Below are positions 28,669 to 36,654 of a DNA stretch of 64,000 nucleotides, in pieces (position 1 is the stretch's first letter; each line of letters opens with the position of its first letter). Under the pieces are notes generated by a model, which did no database searches, had not been told where the DNA came from, and saw only the letters and a list, made by a program, of their open reading frames with translations. The DNA is from Verrucomicrobiales bacterium (GTDB taxonomy: Bacteria > Verrucomicrobiota > Verrucomicrobiia > Verrucomicrobiales > DEV007): positions 375 to 64,374 of the forward strand of contig JARGPJ010000006.1 of the NCBI GenBank assembly GCA_029212615.1. The letters run 5' to 3'. The position numbers were made by a program, and so were the translations under genes.

Positions 28669-29340
28669 ATGAATCCATTGACGAAACGCACGGAGCACCG
28701 GAGCGTATCGGCCATGGATTTTCGTTGGCTCGGGAGAGTGAATTATGCCGAAGGGCTGAGCTTGCAGGAGGAACTCGTTGAGCAGCGACATAAGGGGCTC
28801 ATCGAGGATACCGTTCTGCTGCTGGAGCATGATCCGGTTTATACAATCGGGCGCACCCGGGATCGCTCCAGCCTGCGGAATCCTGATTCCCTTCCCTTTC
28901 CCGTCATCGAGACCAACCGCGGTGGTCAGGCGACGTTTCACGGCCCGGGACAACTCGTTGGCTATCTGATTCTTGACTTAAACGCCTATGGCCGGGATCT
29001 TCATCATTATCTCCGGGAATTGGAGTCCTTACTGATTGATTTCACAGCGAAATTTGGTATCACTGCCCAACGTAGAGACGGACTCACCGGCGTCTGGATC
29101 GACAACCGGAAGCTCGCCTCAATCGGGGTTGGTGTTCGCAAGTGGATTTCCATGCACGGTTTCGGCCTCAATATTTCCAGTGATCTCTCGGGCTATGAAG
29201 CCATTACCCCCTGCGGGATATCCGACGTCGTCATGACCTCACTTTCCATCGAATCCAGCCGCGACCTCTCTGTCGCAGAAGCCGCCTCCAGCATTGAACC
29301 CGTCATTCGAGATCACCTCAAGAACCTCCGCCTCGCCTGA
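28669..29340 (+). CDS. lipB: Octanoyl-[acyl-carrier-protein]:protein octanoyltransferase
   Basis: 223 residues. LipB transfers octanoate from acyl carrier protein to the lipoyl domains of 2-oxoacid dehydrogenases, the first step of lipoate synthesis. Family motifs present: LEHDPVYTIGR (53-62), NRGGQATFHGPGQLVGYLI (83-101), catalytic Lys149 in RKLASIGV, and catalytic Cys182 in TPCGI. Length is normal. The start at 28669 gives 15 extra N-terminal residues relative to MDFRW at 28714, which may be the real start. No lipA is visible nearby. It is co-directional with, but functionally unrelated to, its neighbours. Confidence 0.96.
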   Translation: MNPLTKRTEHRSVSAMDFRWLGRVNYAEGLSLQEELVEQRHKGLIEDTVLLLEHDPVYTIGRTRDRSSLRNPDSLPFPVIETNRGGQATFHGPGQLVGYLILDLNAYGRDLHHYLRELESLLIDFTAKFGITAQRRDGLTGVWIDNRKLASIGVGVRKWISMHGFGLNISSDLSGYEAITPCGISDVVMTSLSIESSRDLSVAEAASSIEPVIRDHLKNLRLA

Positions 29341-29380
29341 ATGAAAACGGGGGGACCTCCGCCAATCGCCTGACTCCACC

Positions 29381-31300
29381 ATGTACCTGGTCGTCGTTAA
29401 TCTGGAAAACCCGCTGGAGAAAGCTGTCATCAAGGCAGTCGAGGGAAGACCTGTCCGAATCGGTCGAAAGCCGGAAAGCCTTCCCGAAGAGGTGATCGAC
29501 CTCATAAGAGTCACCTGGAGTGACCGCCTCGTGAGTCGAAACCACTGTGAAGCGGTCTCCTCCGGGAACAAGCTGGAACTCAACCGGCTTCCCGCTCTGA
29601 CCGGACGCTCCACGCCAAATGCACTCTACACCCTCGCTCCTCCCCGCGAACGCGAGCTTATTGTTGAACCCGCAGTTATCGAACCCGGAACCGGACTGGT
29701 GATCGGTGCCAAGGGCCAGTCCGCAATCTTCTGGCTCGAAGATGTCCTCGACCTCGATGCGGCCATTATTGCCTACCACGACCAGCTTTCTCAGGAGCGC
29801 GACGGATACGAAGACAACCCTCTCCTGAATCAGAATTACGACGAAGTCGAACAGCTCGACGAATACGCCCTGAGGCTGCAATTGAAGTTGTTACAGAAGG
29901 ACCTCCCCGAACAGGTTCTCGCAAACTGGACGGACAGTCGTGATCTCTTTACCCGTGCGTCCGTGTTCCTGGGTAATGCCCTCCCCGGTCAAAAAGGGGT
30001 TAGTTCAGTCTTTCTCAGCCTCGAGAAGGATAAAAACAATGAGGTCAACTACGAGCTGCTCAATCCGGACCCGCTTGCCCGCGCTGACTTTCGGCCGAGC
30101 CGTACTCTCCTGAGACACATCGACCTGGAAGTCCTCGACTATTCCAAGGCATACGTCTGGTCACTAAAAGAGCATCAGCGTGTCTTCCGCGCAGAAAGTC
30201 TTGGTGGTCAGGTTGACTGGGTCATCATTATCCCGGTGGCACGACTGGATGAATCCGCCGAAATCCACAAGGATGCCGTCGGGCGCCCCATTTTTCTCTA
30301 CCTCGAAACGCGCCAGGCGTCAGAGGCCGCCGCGGCATCCTTTGTTCCCTTTCTCCGCCTCATCACCTCACTGGTAGCCAGCCTCCTCTCCGCTCGCGCC
30401 GAGCAGAAACTTCAGGATCAGATGGCGACTTACTTTTCGCCCGGGCTGAGAAAACTGATGCAGCGACAGGATCAGTCCGTGCTTGAGCCTGCGATGGTTG
30501 ATTGCACCGTCATGTTCGCTGATCGACGCGGTCACTCCCGCATGCTGGAAGTCGCGAAGAGCGACGATGAAATCCTCGACCGCCTTGAGGAAAACCAGAA
30601 AGTCGTGGGACTGATCACTGATTCAGTTTTCAAGAGCAATGGCGTCATCACCGACTTCGCGGGAGACGGGGCGCTGGGACTCTGGGGCTGGCCGAATCTC
30701 GGTGATCAGGCGACAAATCACGCACTCGAAGCCGTCGAAGCAGCCGAATCAATCATCAACCAGCTCGCTGACCGCGTCGTTTACGAAGAGGAACACGACC
30801 GTCACATGGCGGCGGTTCGCATCGGCATCAGTACCGGTCGAATTGCGGTCGGCAAAACCGGCCCCGCCCAGCAGTGGCACATCAGTGTTTTCGGTAGCGT
30901 TGCGAATCTGGGGGCGCGACTCGAACGAATCGCAAAAGAGTTTCGCATCCCGGTGTTGATTTCAGACGATACCTACCACCGGATCAAAGACCTCGGAAAT
31001 CGTCGATTCCGCCGCCTTTGCCTGATTCGGCCGGCGGGATTTGAAGAGAGTTATTCCATTCACGAACTGGTACTTCCGCCTTCCGTGGGAGGTTCAGGTA
31101 TCAGCGATAAGGATATTAAAATCTACGAGGAAGCCCTCGAACTCTTTGTTTCCCGCAAATGGAGCGCTACCTTGGAGCTCCTTGATACCCTTCCGGGTGG
31201 AGATCCCCCCACTGCCTGGCTCAGAGAAAAGACCCTGAAATTCAAAGCGAAGCCCCCTCAGCCCGAGTGGCGGGGAGAAATTCAGAGCCTAAGTAAATAA
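29381..31300 (+). CDS. FHA-GAF-class III adenylate/guanylate cyclase-like protein
   Basis: 639 residues, apparently soluble. An N-terminal FHA-like domain (about 5-110) keeps Arg28-Gly-type and SRNH (52-55) phosphothreonine-binding residues. A GAF-like region (about 165-345) follows, then a class III nucleotide cyclase domain (about 370-560). Metal-binding Asp381 (MFADRRGHS) and Asp429 (FAGDGALGLWGWP) and the transition-state Asn509 and Arg513 (NLGARLE) are present, but the purine-specifying positions are changed: the usual Lys is Asp425, and the usual Asp is Ser506. A short C-terminal helical tail (about 570-639) has TPR-like spacing. It precedes a Ser/Thr kinase gene by 17 bp, so phosphorylation sensed by the FHA domain is plausible. 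Confidence 0.88.
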   Translation: MYLVVVNLENPLEKAVIKAVEGRPVRIGRKPESLPEEVIDLIRVTWSDRLVSRNHCEAVSSGNKLELNRLPALTGRSTPNALYTLAPPRERELIVEPAVIEPGTGLVIGAKGQSAIFWLEDVLDLDAAIIAYHDQLSQERDGYEDNPLLNQNYDEVEQLDEYALRLQLKLLQKDLPEQVLANWTDSRDLFTRASVFLGNALPGQKGVSSVFLSLEKDKNNEVNYELLNPDPLARADFRPSRTLLRHIDLEVLDYSKAYVWSLKEHQRVFRAESLGGQVDWVIIIPVARLDESAEIHKDAVGRPIFLYLETRQASEAAAASFVPFLRLITSLVASLLSARAEQKLQDQMATYFSPGLRKLMQRQDQSVLEPAMVDCTVMFADRRGHSRMLEVAKSDDEILDRLEENQKVVGLITDSVFKSNGVITDFAGDGALGLWGWPNLGDQATNHALEAVEAAESIINQLADRVVYEEEHDRHMAAVRIGISTGRIAVGKTGPAQQWHISVFGSVANLGARLERIAKEFRIPVLISDDTYHRIKDLGNRRFRRLCLIRPAGFEESYSIHELVLPPSVGGSGISDKDIKIYEEALELFVSRKWSATLELLDTLPGGDPPTAWLREKTLKFKAKPPQPEWRGEIQSLSK

Positions 31301-31317
31301 GAACGATTTTACGCCCC

Positions 31318-33507
31318 GTGGTCGAAGAAGAATCCATCAAAATCAAAGACTACCAGATCCATTTCCCTCCCCTGGGAGAAGGAGCATATGGCCGTGTCTT
31401 TCGAGCGACCTATCGGGGTATTTCTGATCGCGCCTTGAAAATCTTCCGCCCCGGGGCGGTGGATCTCTCGACCATGGCAAGAGAGCTGGAGAAAATCTCT
31501 CAAGTGGCAGAGCACCAGGGAATCGTGACGCTGCATGACTTTGACCTCCTCAACGAGCCTCCCTATTACGCGATGGGGCTCCACGCCGATCAGACACAGG
31601 ATGGAGCCTGGGAAACCCGAACCCTGGAGAGGCTCTGCGGTCACATTGACTACCGCGAAGGCTGGAGGCTGATTCGTGATATTGCGGACGCGCTCGCCTA
31701 CCTGCACCGCAACCAGATCATTCACTGCGATGTGAAGCCCTCGAACATTCTGTTAACGGACGAGACTCCTTTCCACATCAAAATTTGTGACTTCGGTCAA
31801 AGTCGAGGTCTCGCTGCCGAGGGATTCGAACCGGTCGGAACCCCCCTCTACGCCAGCCCCGAACAACTCCGGAACCCGCGCGACTCAGCCGATGGACGCG
31901 GCTTCCGGTGGGATGTCTACAGCTTTGGCGTTCTTGCTTTCAAACTGCTCACCGGAGAGCTCCCGAGACTGCAGGCATTTTCAGCCGCTGAAACGGCGAG
32001 CTTTGACCCTGATTCGACCCTCGCTGAAGCGACCCTCGAAGCCACCCTCGCTGAAACAGGCAACGCGATTGACGGCGAACAGCTCGCGCTCATGACTGAG
32101 GCGGTTGAAGAGATTACCTGGCCTCATGATTTTTACGTTCCCAGTGCCTACAAAGAACTGATCGAACAGTGCCTGAAGCTGAATCCTGACGAACGCCCTG
32201 CTGACATGCGGGAAGTCTGGAACCGCATGCAACAGCTCGACCAGCTGAACGTGGTGAGACGGGCGCGGCGCCTCAACACCATCTTCGCCACTCTCCTTGT
32301 CGTCGCGATCTGGGCTTCCGGCTTTGCCTTCATCCAGGCGCGAAAGGCGAAAGCTGCAACTGAAGAAGCCATGATCGCCTCTGAAGCATCGCTGCAGAGT
32401 GCGGGGGCGGCGATGGATCTGATGAACCTCTTTGTCGACGAACTGAACAAAGGTGATATTTCAGGAAACGGAGCCGAGCGGCTTTACAGCATCGTCGCGG
32501 AAAACGCGAAAACCTTTCTCGAGAACCGGTTTAAGAATCAGAGAGCCTCCTCCCGTATTCTCAAATTCTCTGCGGAAACGGCCTCGCTGAGCGGCCGGCA
32601 ATCAGTCGAGCAGGGCAACCTCGAAGAAGCACTCAAAAATTATACAAGCGCCTACGAAATCCGCTCGCAGCTCGCTGAAGACTCCAACGCCTCCGGTGAT
32701 CTTGCCCTTCGCGCTTCACGCGATCTCATGGAGATCGGAAAAATCCGCGAACTGACCAATGAATACGATGAAGCGGAAGAAGCCTACACCGGCGCTCTCG
32801 AGTGGAGATCTCAAACGGCCCGGGGGGAGGAACTCTTCTCGCTCAGACAGGTTCGCGAACTCGCGATCACCTACAAAGCGTTGGCTCGTGTCCAGTTCAT
32901 GCAGGGCGAAACCGGGACGGCCCTGAGCACGCTCGATGAAATCCATTCCATCGTCTCAGACAGAATTGAAGAAAGCCCTCCACTCGAGGCCTCCGGTTTT
33001 ACAATGGAAGCCGTCCGCATCCTTGAACAGAAAGGCCTGATCGAATACACTGCAGAGAATCTCGACGGTGCGGCGAAGACCCAGCAACAGATCATGGTTT
33101 ACGCCAACTCACTGGCAGAAGCCCCGCCCAGTGTTGCGGAAGAAGCCCGGGATAGCTACGTCAAAGCGGTCAACGCCCTCGGCCGGATCCAACATGATCA
33201 GAATCAACCGGAAGCTGCCCTGGTTCTGTTTCGCGAAGAAATCAAAATCCGGGAACAGATCACGAGACTGCGCCCCTACGATCCGGAGGAGAAAGTCGCT
33301 CTCGCGGATGCCTTTGCACTGGCGGCAAAGTGCCTCGACGGCGAACTGGAAATTGCGACTTCCAGATCGCTGGCGATCCTCTACCTCGAACAGTCGATCT
33401 CCCTGATCAGCCGCCTTCCTTCCGAAGTCAGGAATCGTTCAGACGTTCAGGCCAAATCAATTGCCTACAACGAAACTCTCTCCGGCATCCTTGAAATGGA
33501 AGAGTAG
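31318..33507 (+). CDS. Membrane Ser/Thr protein kinase with extracytoplasmic TPR-like region
   Basis: 729 residues from a GTG at 31318. The Hanks-type kinase domain (about 8-310) has the glycine loop GEGAYGRVF, Lys41 (ALKIF), catalytic loop HCDVKPSN (H136, D138, K140, N143), and D158-F-G. The HRD arginine is Cys137, so this is a non-RD kinase but should be catalytically competent. A TM helix (about 322-342, FATLLVVAIWASGFAFIQA) is followed by a helical TPR-like region (about 345-729) with repeats such as EEALKNYTSAYEIRSQL and EAEEAYTGALEWRSQ. It lies 17 bp after the FHA-cyclase gene, likely its partner. The stop codon directly abuts the stop of the convergent gene (33507/33508). Confidence 0.93.
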   Translation: MVEEESIKIKDYQIHFPPLGEGAYGRVFRATYRGISDRALKIFRPGAVDLSTMARELEKISQVAEHQGIVTLHDFDLLNEPPYYAMGLHADQTQDGAWETRTLERLCGHIDYREGWRLIRDIADALAYLHRNQIIHCDVKPSNILLTDETPFHIKICDFGQSRGLAAEGFEPVGTPLYASPEQLRNPRDSADGRGFRWDVYSFGVLAFKLLTGELPRLQAFSAAETASFDPDSTLAEATLEATLAETGNAIDGEQLALMTEAVEEITWPHDFYVPSAYKELIEQCLKLNPDERPADMREVWNRMQQLDQLNVVRRARRLNTIFATLLVVAIWASGFAFIQARKAKAATEEAMIASEASLQSAGAAMDLMNLFVDELNKGDISGNGAERLYSIVAENAKTFLENRFKNQRASSRILKFSAETASLSGRQSVEQGNLEEALKNYTSAYEIRSQLAEDSNASGDLALRASRDLMEIGKIRELTNEYDEAEEAYTGALEWRSQTARGEELFSLRQVRELAITYKALARVQFMQGETGTALSTLDEIHSIVSDRIEESPPLEASGFTMEAVRILEQKGLIEYTAENLDGAAKTQQQIMVYANSLAEAPPSVAEEARDSYVKAVNALGRIQHDQNQPEAALVLFREEIKIREQITRLRPYDPEEKVALADAFALAAKCLDGELEIATSRSLAILYLEQSISLISRLPSEVRNRSDVQAKSIAYNETLSGILEMEE

Positions 33508-34053
33508 TTAAATCCTGACACTCCTCCACCATTCCACCTCCCCGGAGACCCCCACCCGACCGAGATTGAAAGCGATCTCATCGAGAGTTGGCTCCTTGAC
33601 AGCCTCCTCTTTCAACTGCTTCTCATCAGCCGGGAAATCCGGAAAAATCTGACAGGCGTACCACCAACAAGCCCAGGCACGCCACGAGCGCAATTCCCTG
33701 CGTGGTTCCACCATGCGTGTCGCCAGATGTTGAAAATGACGACGGGGGTTCCCGACAAAATCATGGTCTCTTCGATTTTTCATGATCCACGCCATCGCCG
33801 CATAGGGCAGCGGCCAATCAGTAAGCACTGCCTCATCTCCTTTGAGGTCTGCGGAAAAGGCACGATTCAAGAGGAGCATTGCCTGAGCCGGTAAGCCCTG
33901 ACGCCACAATGATTGAGCACACTGCAATGCCAACAGATAGAAGCACTCTCCCCGCTCACGACCGCATTGCTTCATGCTCGCCGCCCGCAAAGGCTCCGCC
34001 ACCACCGGCAAAAACGGACAGATCTCAATGCCTCCCTCGTGATCCCACTTCAT
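33508..34053 (-). CDS. Conserved-looking hypothetical protein, end of the solute operon
   Basis: 181 residues, no signal peptide or TM helix. It is rich in Trp, Arg and Cys (WRAWACWWYACQIFP near the middle) and has helical, TPR-like sections: CFYLLALQCAQSLWRQG and PAQAMLLLNRAFSADL. The C-terminus EPTLDEIAFNLGRVGVSGEVEWW reads as a conserved tail. I do not recognise the family. Its start overlaps the stop of the upstream LOG-family gene by 4 bp (ATGA), so it is probably translationally coupled as the last gene of a seven-gene operon. Its stop abuts that of the kinase gene on the other strand. Confidence 0.75.
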   Translation of the reverse strand: MKWDHEGGIEICPFLPVVAEPLRAASMKQCGRERGECFYLLALQCAQSLWRQGLPAQAMLLLNRAFSADLKGDEAVLTDWPLPYAAMAWIMKNRRDHDFVGNPRRHFQHLATRMVEPRRELRSWRAWACWWYACQIFPDFPADEKQLKEEAVKEPTLDEIAFNLGRVGVSGEVEWWRSVRI

Positions 34054-35189
34054 GACGAAGCGCCCGGACTTTTAAAAGGCTCCGGATGGTGGGAAGAGAT
34101 CAGACGAACCACTTCGTCAGGGTCATCTGACAATCCTAACATTGCCTGATACTGCCTGCCTTCAGCAAGCTTCTGCAGCGTCTCAAAGATCCCCGTCTCC
34201 GGCCCGTAACGATCCTTTCCCAGAAAAATCATCGGACTGACAAAATCGAAAGTCCCATAGTGATTTTGTGCAGCATCCATGAAAACTTCCTGCGTCGTCC
34301 CGGCGCTTCCCGGGGCATAGACCACCCCGTATTTTGCAATCGCAAGCAACCCGTCCTCGCGCAAGCCGTTGCTAAAGTATTTCGCCACGTAAGTCGAAAA
34401 CTGATTACTGGGTTCATGCCCATAAAACCAGGTTGGTATCGCGAGACTGGCAGCCCCGTGAGGATGCCATTCCCTGACGCGGGCAGCGGTTGCATGAAAC
34501 CCCGGATCGGAATAGACGGGAGCTTTCCCCAGTTCATCGAGAGCCCGATCAATAAAATCATCCGGTGCATTGGATAGCCACGCCCCCAGATTGGACGCCT
34601 CCATGATTCCCGGCCCGCCGCCACTCGCCACGAAGTAACCTCTCCTCGTCAGATCACGCGCAATCTCAACGACCTTTCGGTAGTAGAGATCAGCCCGCGA
34701 GGTGCCGTGGCCTCCCATGATCGCGACGACCTGCTTCTCACTCCCTCCATCAACGCGTCCCTCAAGAAGGTCAGCAAGACCATCATCGATTGCATGATCA
34801 TGCAAACGCTGACAAAGAGACTCCAGGATATTCGGCTTATGCCTCCCGCAGGCCACAAAGTGCTCATAGATCCGGAAATCAAGCGAACCGTCTTTCTCTT
34901 CGCTCCAGCCCTCCATGAGTTCATCCCTCGTGTAGAGAGAAGGTCGATACGGGTTATAGGGAATACGCGGGAGACGGGGAAAGATAAGAGCACCACCCTC
35001 CCGAAGTCGCTCCTGAAAGGCGAGCGATGGAAAGCGGCAGCCAAGGAAAACCGAGCCCGCCAGCTTGATGGAAGACCAATCAACTTCAACCTCACCGAGA
35101 TCGAGACCCTGCACCACACAATCAATGAGATGGCTCTCCCGCTTAAGGAAACCAACCAACCCGTCTATTTCATGAATCTCTCTCATCAT
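34050..35189 (-). CDS. LOG-family Rossmann-fold protein with an N-terminal extension
   Basis: 379 residues. The C-terminal two thirds (about 150-370) is a LOG/lysine-decarboxylase-like domain with GGGPGIMEA (190-198) and PGSAGTTQE (293-301), the nucleotide-binding and catalytic motifs of cytokinin-activating phosphoribohydrolases and related nucleotide nucleosidases (usual second motif PGGxGTxxE). The first ~150 residues form an extra domain (MMREIHEIDGLVGFLKRES, SVFLGCRFPSLAFQERLREGG) absent from short LOG proteins of ~190 residues. Likely hydrolyses a nucleotide 5'-monophosphate; the substrate is not determinable. It overlaps both neighbours by 4 bp. Confidence 0.88.
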   Translation of the reverse strand: MMREIHEIDGLVGFLKRESHLIDCVVQGLDLGEVEVDWSSIKLAGSVFLGCRFPSLAFQERLREGGALIFPRLPRIPYNPYRPSLYTRDELMEGWSEEKDGSLDFRIYEHFVACGRHKPNILESLCQRLHDHAIDDGLADLLEGRVDGGSEKQVVAIMGGHGTSRADLYYRKVVEIARDLTRRGYFVASGGGPGIMEASNLGAWLSNAPDDFIDRALDELGKAPVYSDPGFHATAARVREWHPHGAASLAIPTWFYGHEPSNQFSTYVAKYFSNGLREDGLLAIAKYGVVYAPGSAGTTQEVFMDAAQNHYGTFDFVSPMIFLGKDRYGPETGIFETLQKLAEGRQYQAMLGLSDDPDEVVRLISSHHPEPFKSPGASS

Positions 35190-35788
35190 TTACCTTCGAG
35201 AACAAATTTTCCAAACGACGACGGCACATGAAAATCAGGTTTCTCAGTACCGGGATCGACCCAGCTGATCCAATCCTGCACCGTTTCCTCATCTCCATGC
35301 GAGAACTCAGCGCGATACACCCCCGCGATAATTTCGCGGCCCTGAAGCAAGTTCAATTCCTGTAACTCAGCCATCGAAAAACTCCCCTGCAGCCTGTATC
35401 CCTCTTCCACGATCTCCCCTTCGAACTGAAGTGACGAAAATTTCCATGCCGGATCAATCTTACGATAGAAAGTTGCCGCATAATCATATACCCGGCCTGA
35501 CGGATCCATCTCTGCACCGTAGTAGGATTCTTGTAAATCAGGTGACGAGGCAAAGAACAACTCCACGCGATCCGACGCCAGAGCGCCCTGCCCCGCATCC
35601 GCGGCAGGTGGCAGGACGAGATCGTAATCGCACACCTCAAAAGAGAAAAGCAGCCGTTCTTCATTCCAAACCGCTTTAAACTCTGTCCCCGGACAATCGC
35701 AATCCTTCCAGGGAAACGAGAAATCAGATAGAGGCAGTCCATGCCCGATTTCAAGAGCAGCGGAATAAACGACAGGGTAACCTTTCAT
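35186..35788 (-). CDS. CBM9-like carbohydrate-binding protein (no signal peptide)
   Basis: 200 residues with the beta-sandwich pattern of family 9-like carbohydrate-binding/DOMON proteins: TEFKAVWNEERLLFSFEVCDYDLV, ASDRVELFFASSPDLQESYYGAEMDPSGRVYDYAA, and a closing DWISWVDPGTEKPDFHVPSSFGKFVL. The order W-N, D-x-V-E-x-F-F, Y-x-x-E-x-D-P-x-G, and P-D-F-H-x-P-x-x-F-G is typical. Homologues are generally secreted, but this one lacks any hydrophobic leader, suggesting a cytoplasmic role inside an operon of sugar-transfer enzymes. It overlaps both adjacent genes by 4 bp. Confidence 0.8.
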   Translation of the reverse strand: MKGYPVVYSAALEIGHGLPLSDFSFPWKDCDCPGTEFKAVWNEERLLFSFEVCDYDLVLPPAADAGQGALASDRVELFFASSPDLQESYYGAEMDPSGRVYDYAATFYRKIDPAWKFSSLQFEGEIVEEGYRLQGSFSMAELQELNLLQGREIIAGVYRAEFSHGDEETVQDWISWVDPGTEKPDFHVPSSFGKFVLEGK

Positions 35789-36651
35789 GAGATAAGACCC
35801 AGAACATCAATCAATTGCCGGAGGTCCGTCAAGACAACATCGGCGTGGTCGCACGCTTTCTGAGGAGACACCGTGCCGGTGCGGAAGCTCCTGGCATCTC
35901 CCGCAAAAAAAGCGGTTCGAAACCCCACCCGGGAAGCTGGCTCGATGTCTTTTCGAAAGTCGTTTCCCACATAGAGAATTTCATGAGGCTCTATCCCGTC
36001 TTTTCCCGCCGCCTCAGCAGCCTTGGAGAACAGGCGGAGCGAAGGCTTGCCTTCTCTTTCTTCGTAAGAGAAAACATTGAGTCGGGCGTCGGACTGAAGC
36101 TCCTCTATTCCGGGCTGAAGCAGCCCCGCAACCACCGCATGAGTGTAGAACTGTGCATTTGAAATAATGCCAAGCCGCAGCCCGCTCGTAGACAACTGCA
36201 TCAGTAAATCTGAAGCGCCCGGCATTTCCCAACAGGGATTGACCGCGCACTCATACTCAAGAGCGGCCAACTCAATGAATGTAGCCTTCAGTCCGGCTCT
36301 CTCCGCAATCGCACCCCATACCTCCCGAATCTCAACCTCTGGATACTCAACTCCCTCTGCCCGCCTTTGCTCCTGCTGCGCACGAATCTCCGCCGCATAA
36401 ACCTGAAGACTCGATCCCGTTAGTGAATCATCGACAGCCCCCCCCAGTGCCTTCAAAGCTCGTTCCATCCCCTGCATCGATACGTTTTCACTCACGAGAC
36501 TGATATCCCCTGCCGCCGAAATAATCAGAGTTCCATATAGGTCAAAGATCACCGCCTTGATACCCGGGATCGGCTCAGCCCGGGCCTCTACCCCGATAGG
36601 TAAGGGCTCAAGGGGCCGCATTCTTTGCTTCACAATTGCAACGGGATTCAT
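35785..36651 (-). CDS. HAD-superfamily hydrolase, candidate phosphatase of the solute pathway
   Basis: 288 residues. HAD motif I is DLYGT (D37 nucleophile, Tyr39 in place of the second Asp, as in haloacid dehalogenase-like members), motif II is IISNA (Ser in GIISNAQF), motif III the Lys in GKPSLRLF, and motif IV YVGNDFRKD. An alpha-helical cap lies between motifs I and II (about 55-145). The Tyr at position +2 makes phosphatase chemistry uncertain. Position in an operon with a GpgS homologue makes it a candidate for removing the phosphate from glucosyl-3-phosphoglycerate, though known GpgP/MggB enzymes belong to other HAD or phosphoglycerate-mutase subgroups. Start separated by 3 bp from the upstream GT4 stop. 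Confidence 0.87.
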   Translation of the reverse strand: MNPVAIVKQRMRPLEPLPIGVEARAEPIPGIKAVIFDLYGTLIISAAGDISLVSENVSMQGMERALKALGGAVDDSLTGSSLQVYAAEIRAQQEQRRAEGVEYPEVEIREVWGAIAERAGLKATFIELAALEYECAVNPCWEMPGASDLLMQLSTSGLRLGIISNAQFYTHAVVAGLLQPGIEELQSDARLNVFSYEEREGKPSLRLFSKAAEAAGKDGIEPHEILYVGNDFRKDIEPASRVGFRTAFFAGDARSFRTGTVSPQKACDHADVVLTDLRQLIDVLGLIS

Positions 36652-36654
36652 CGC

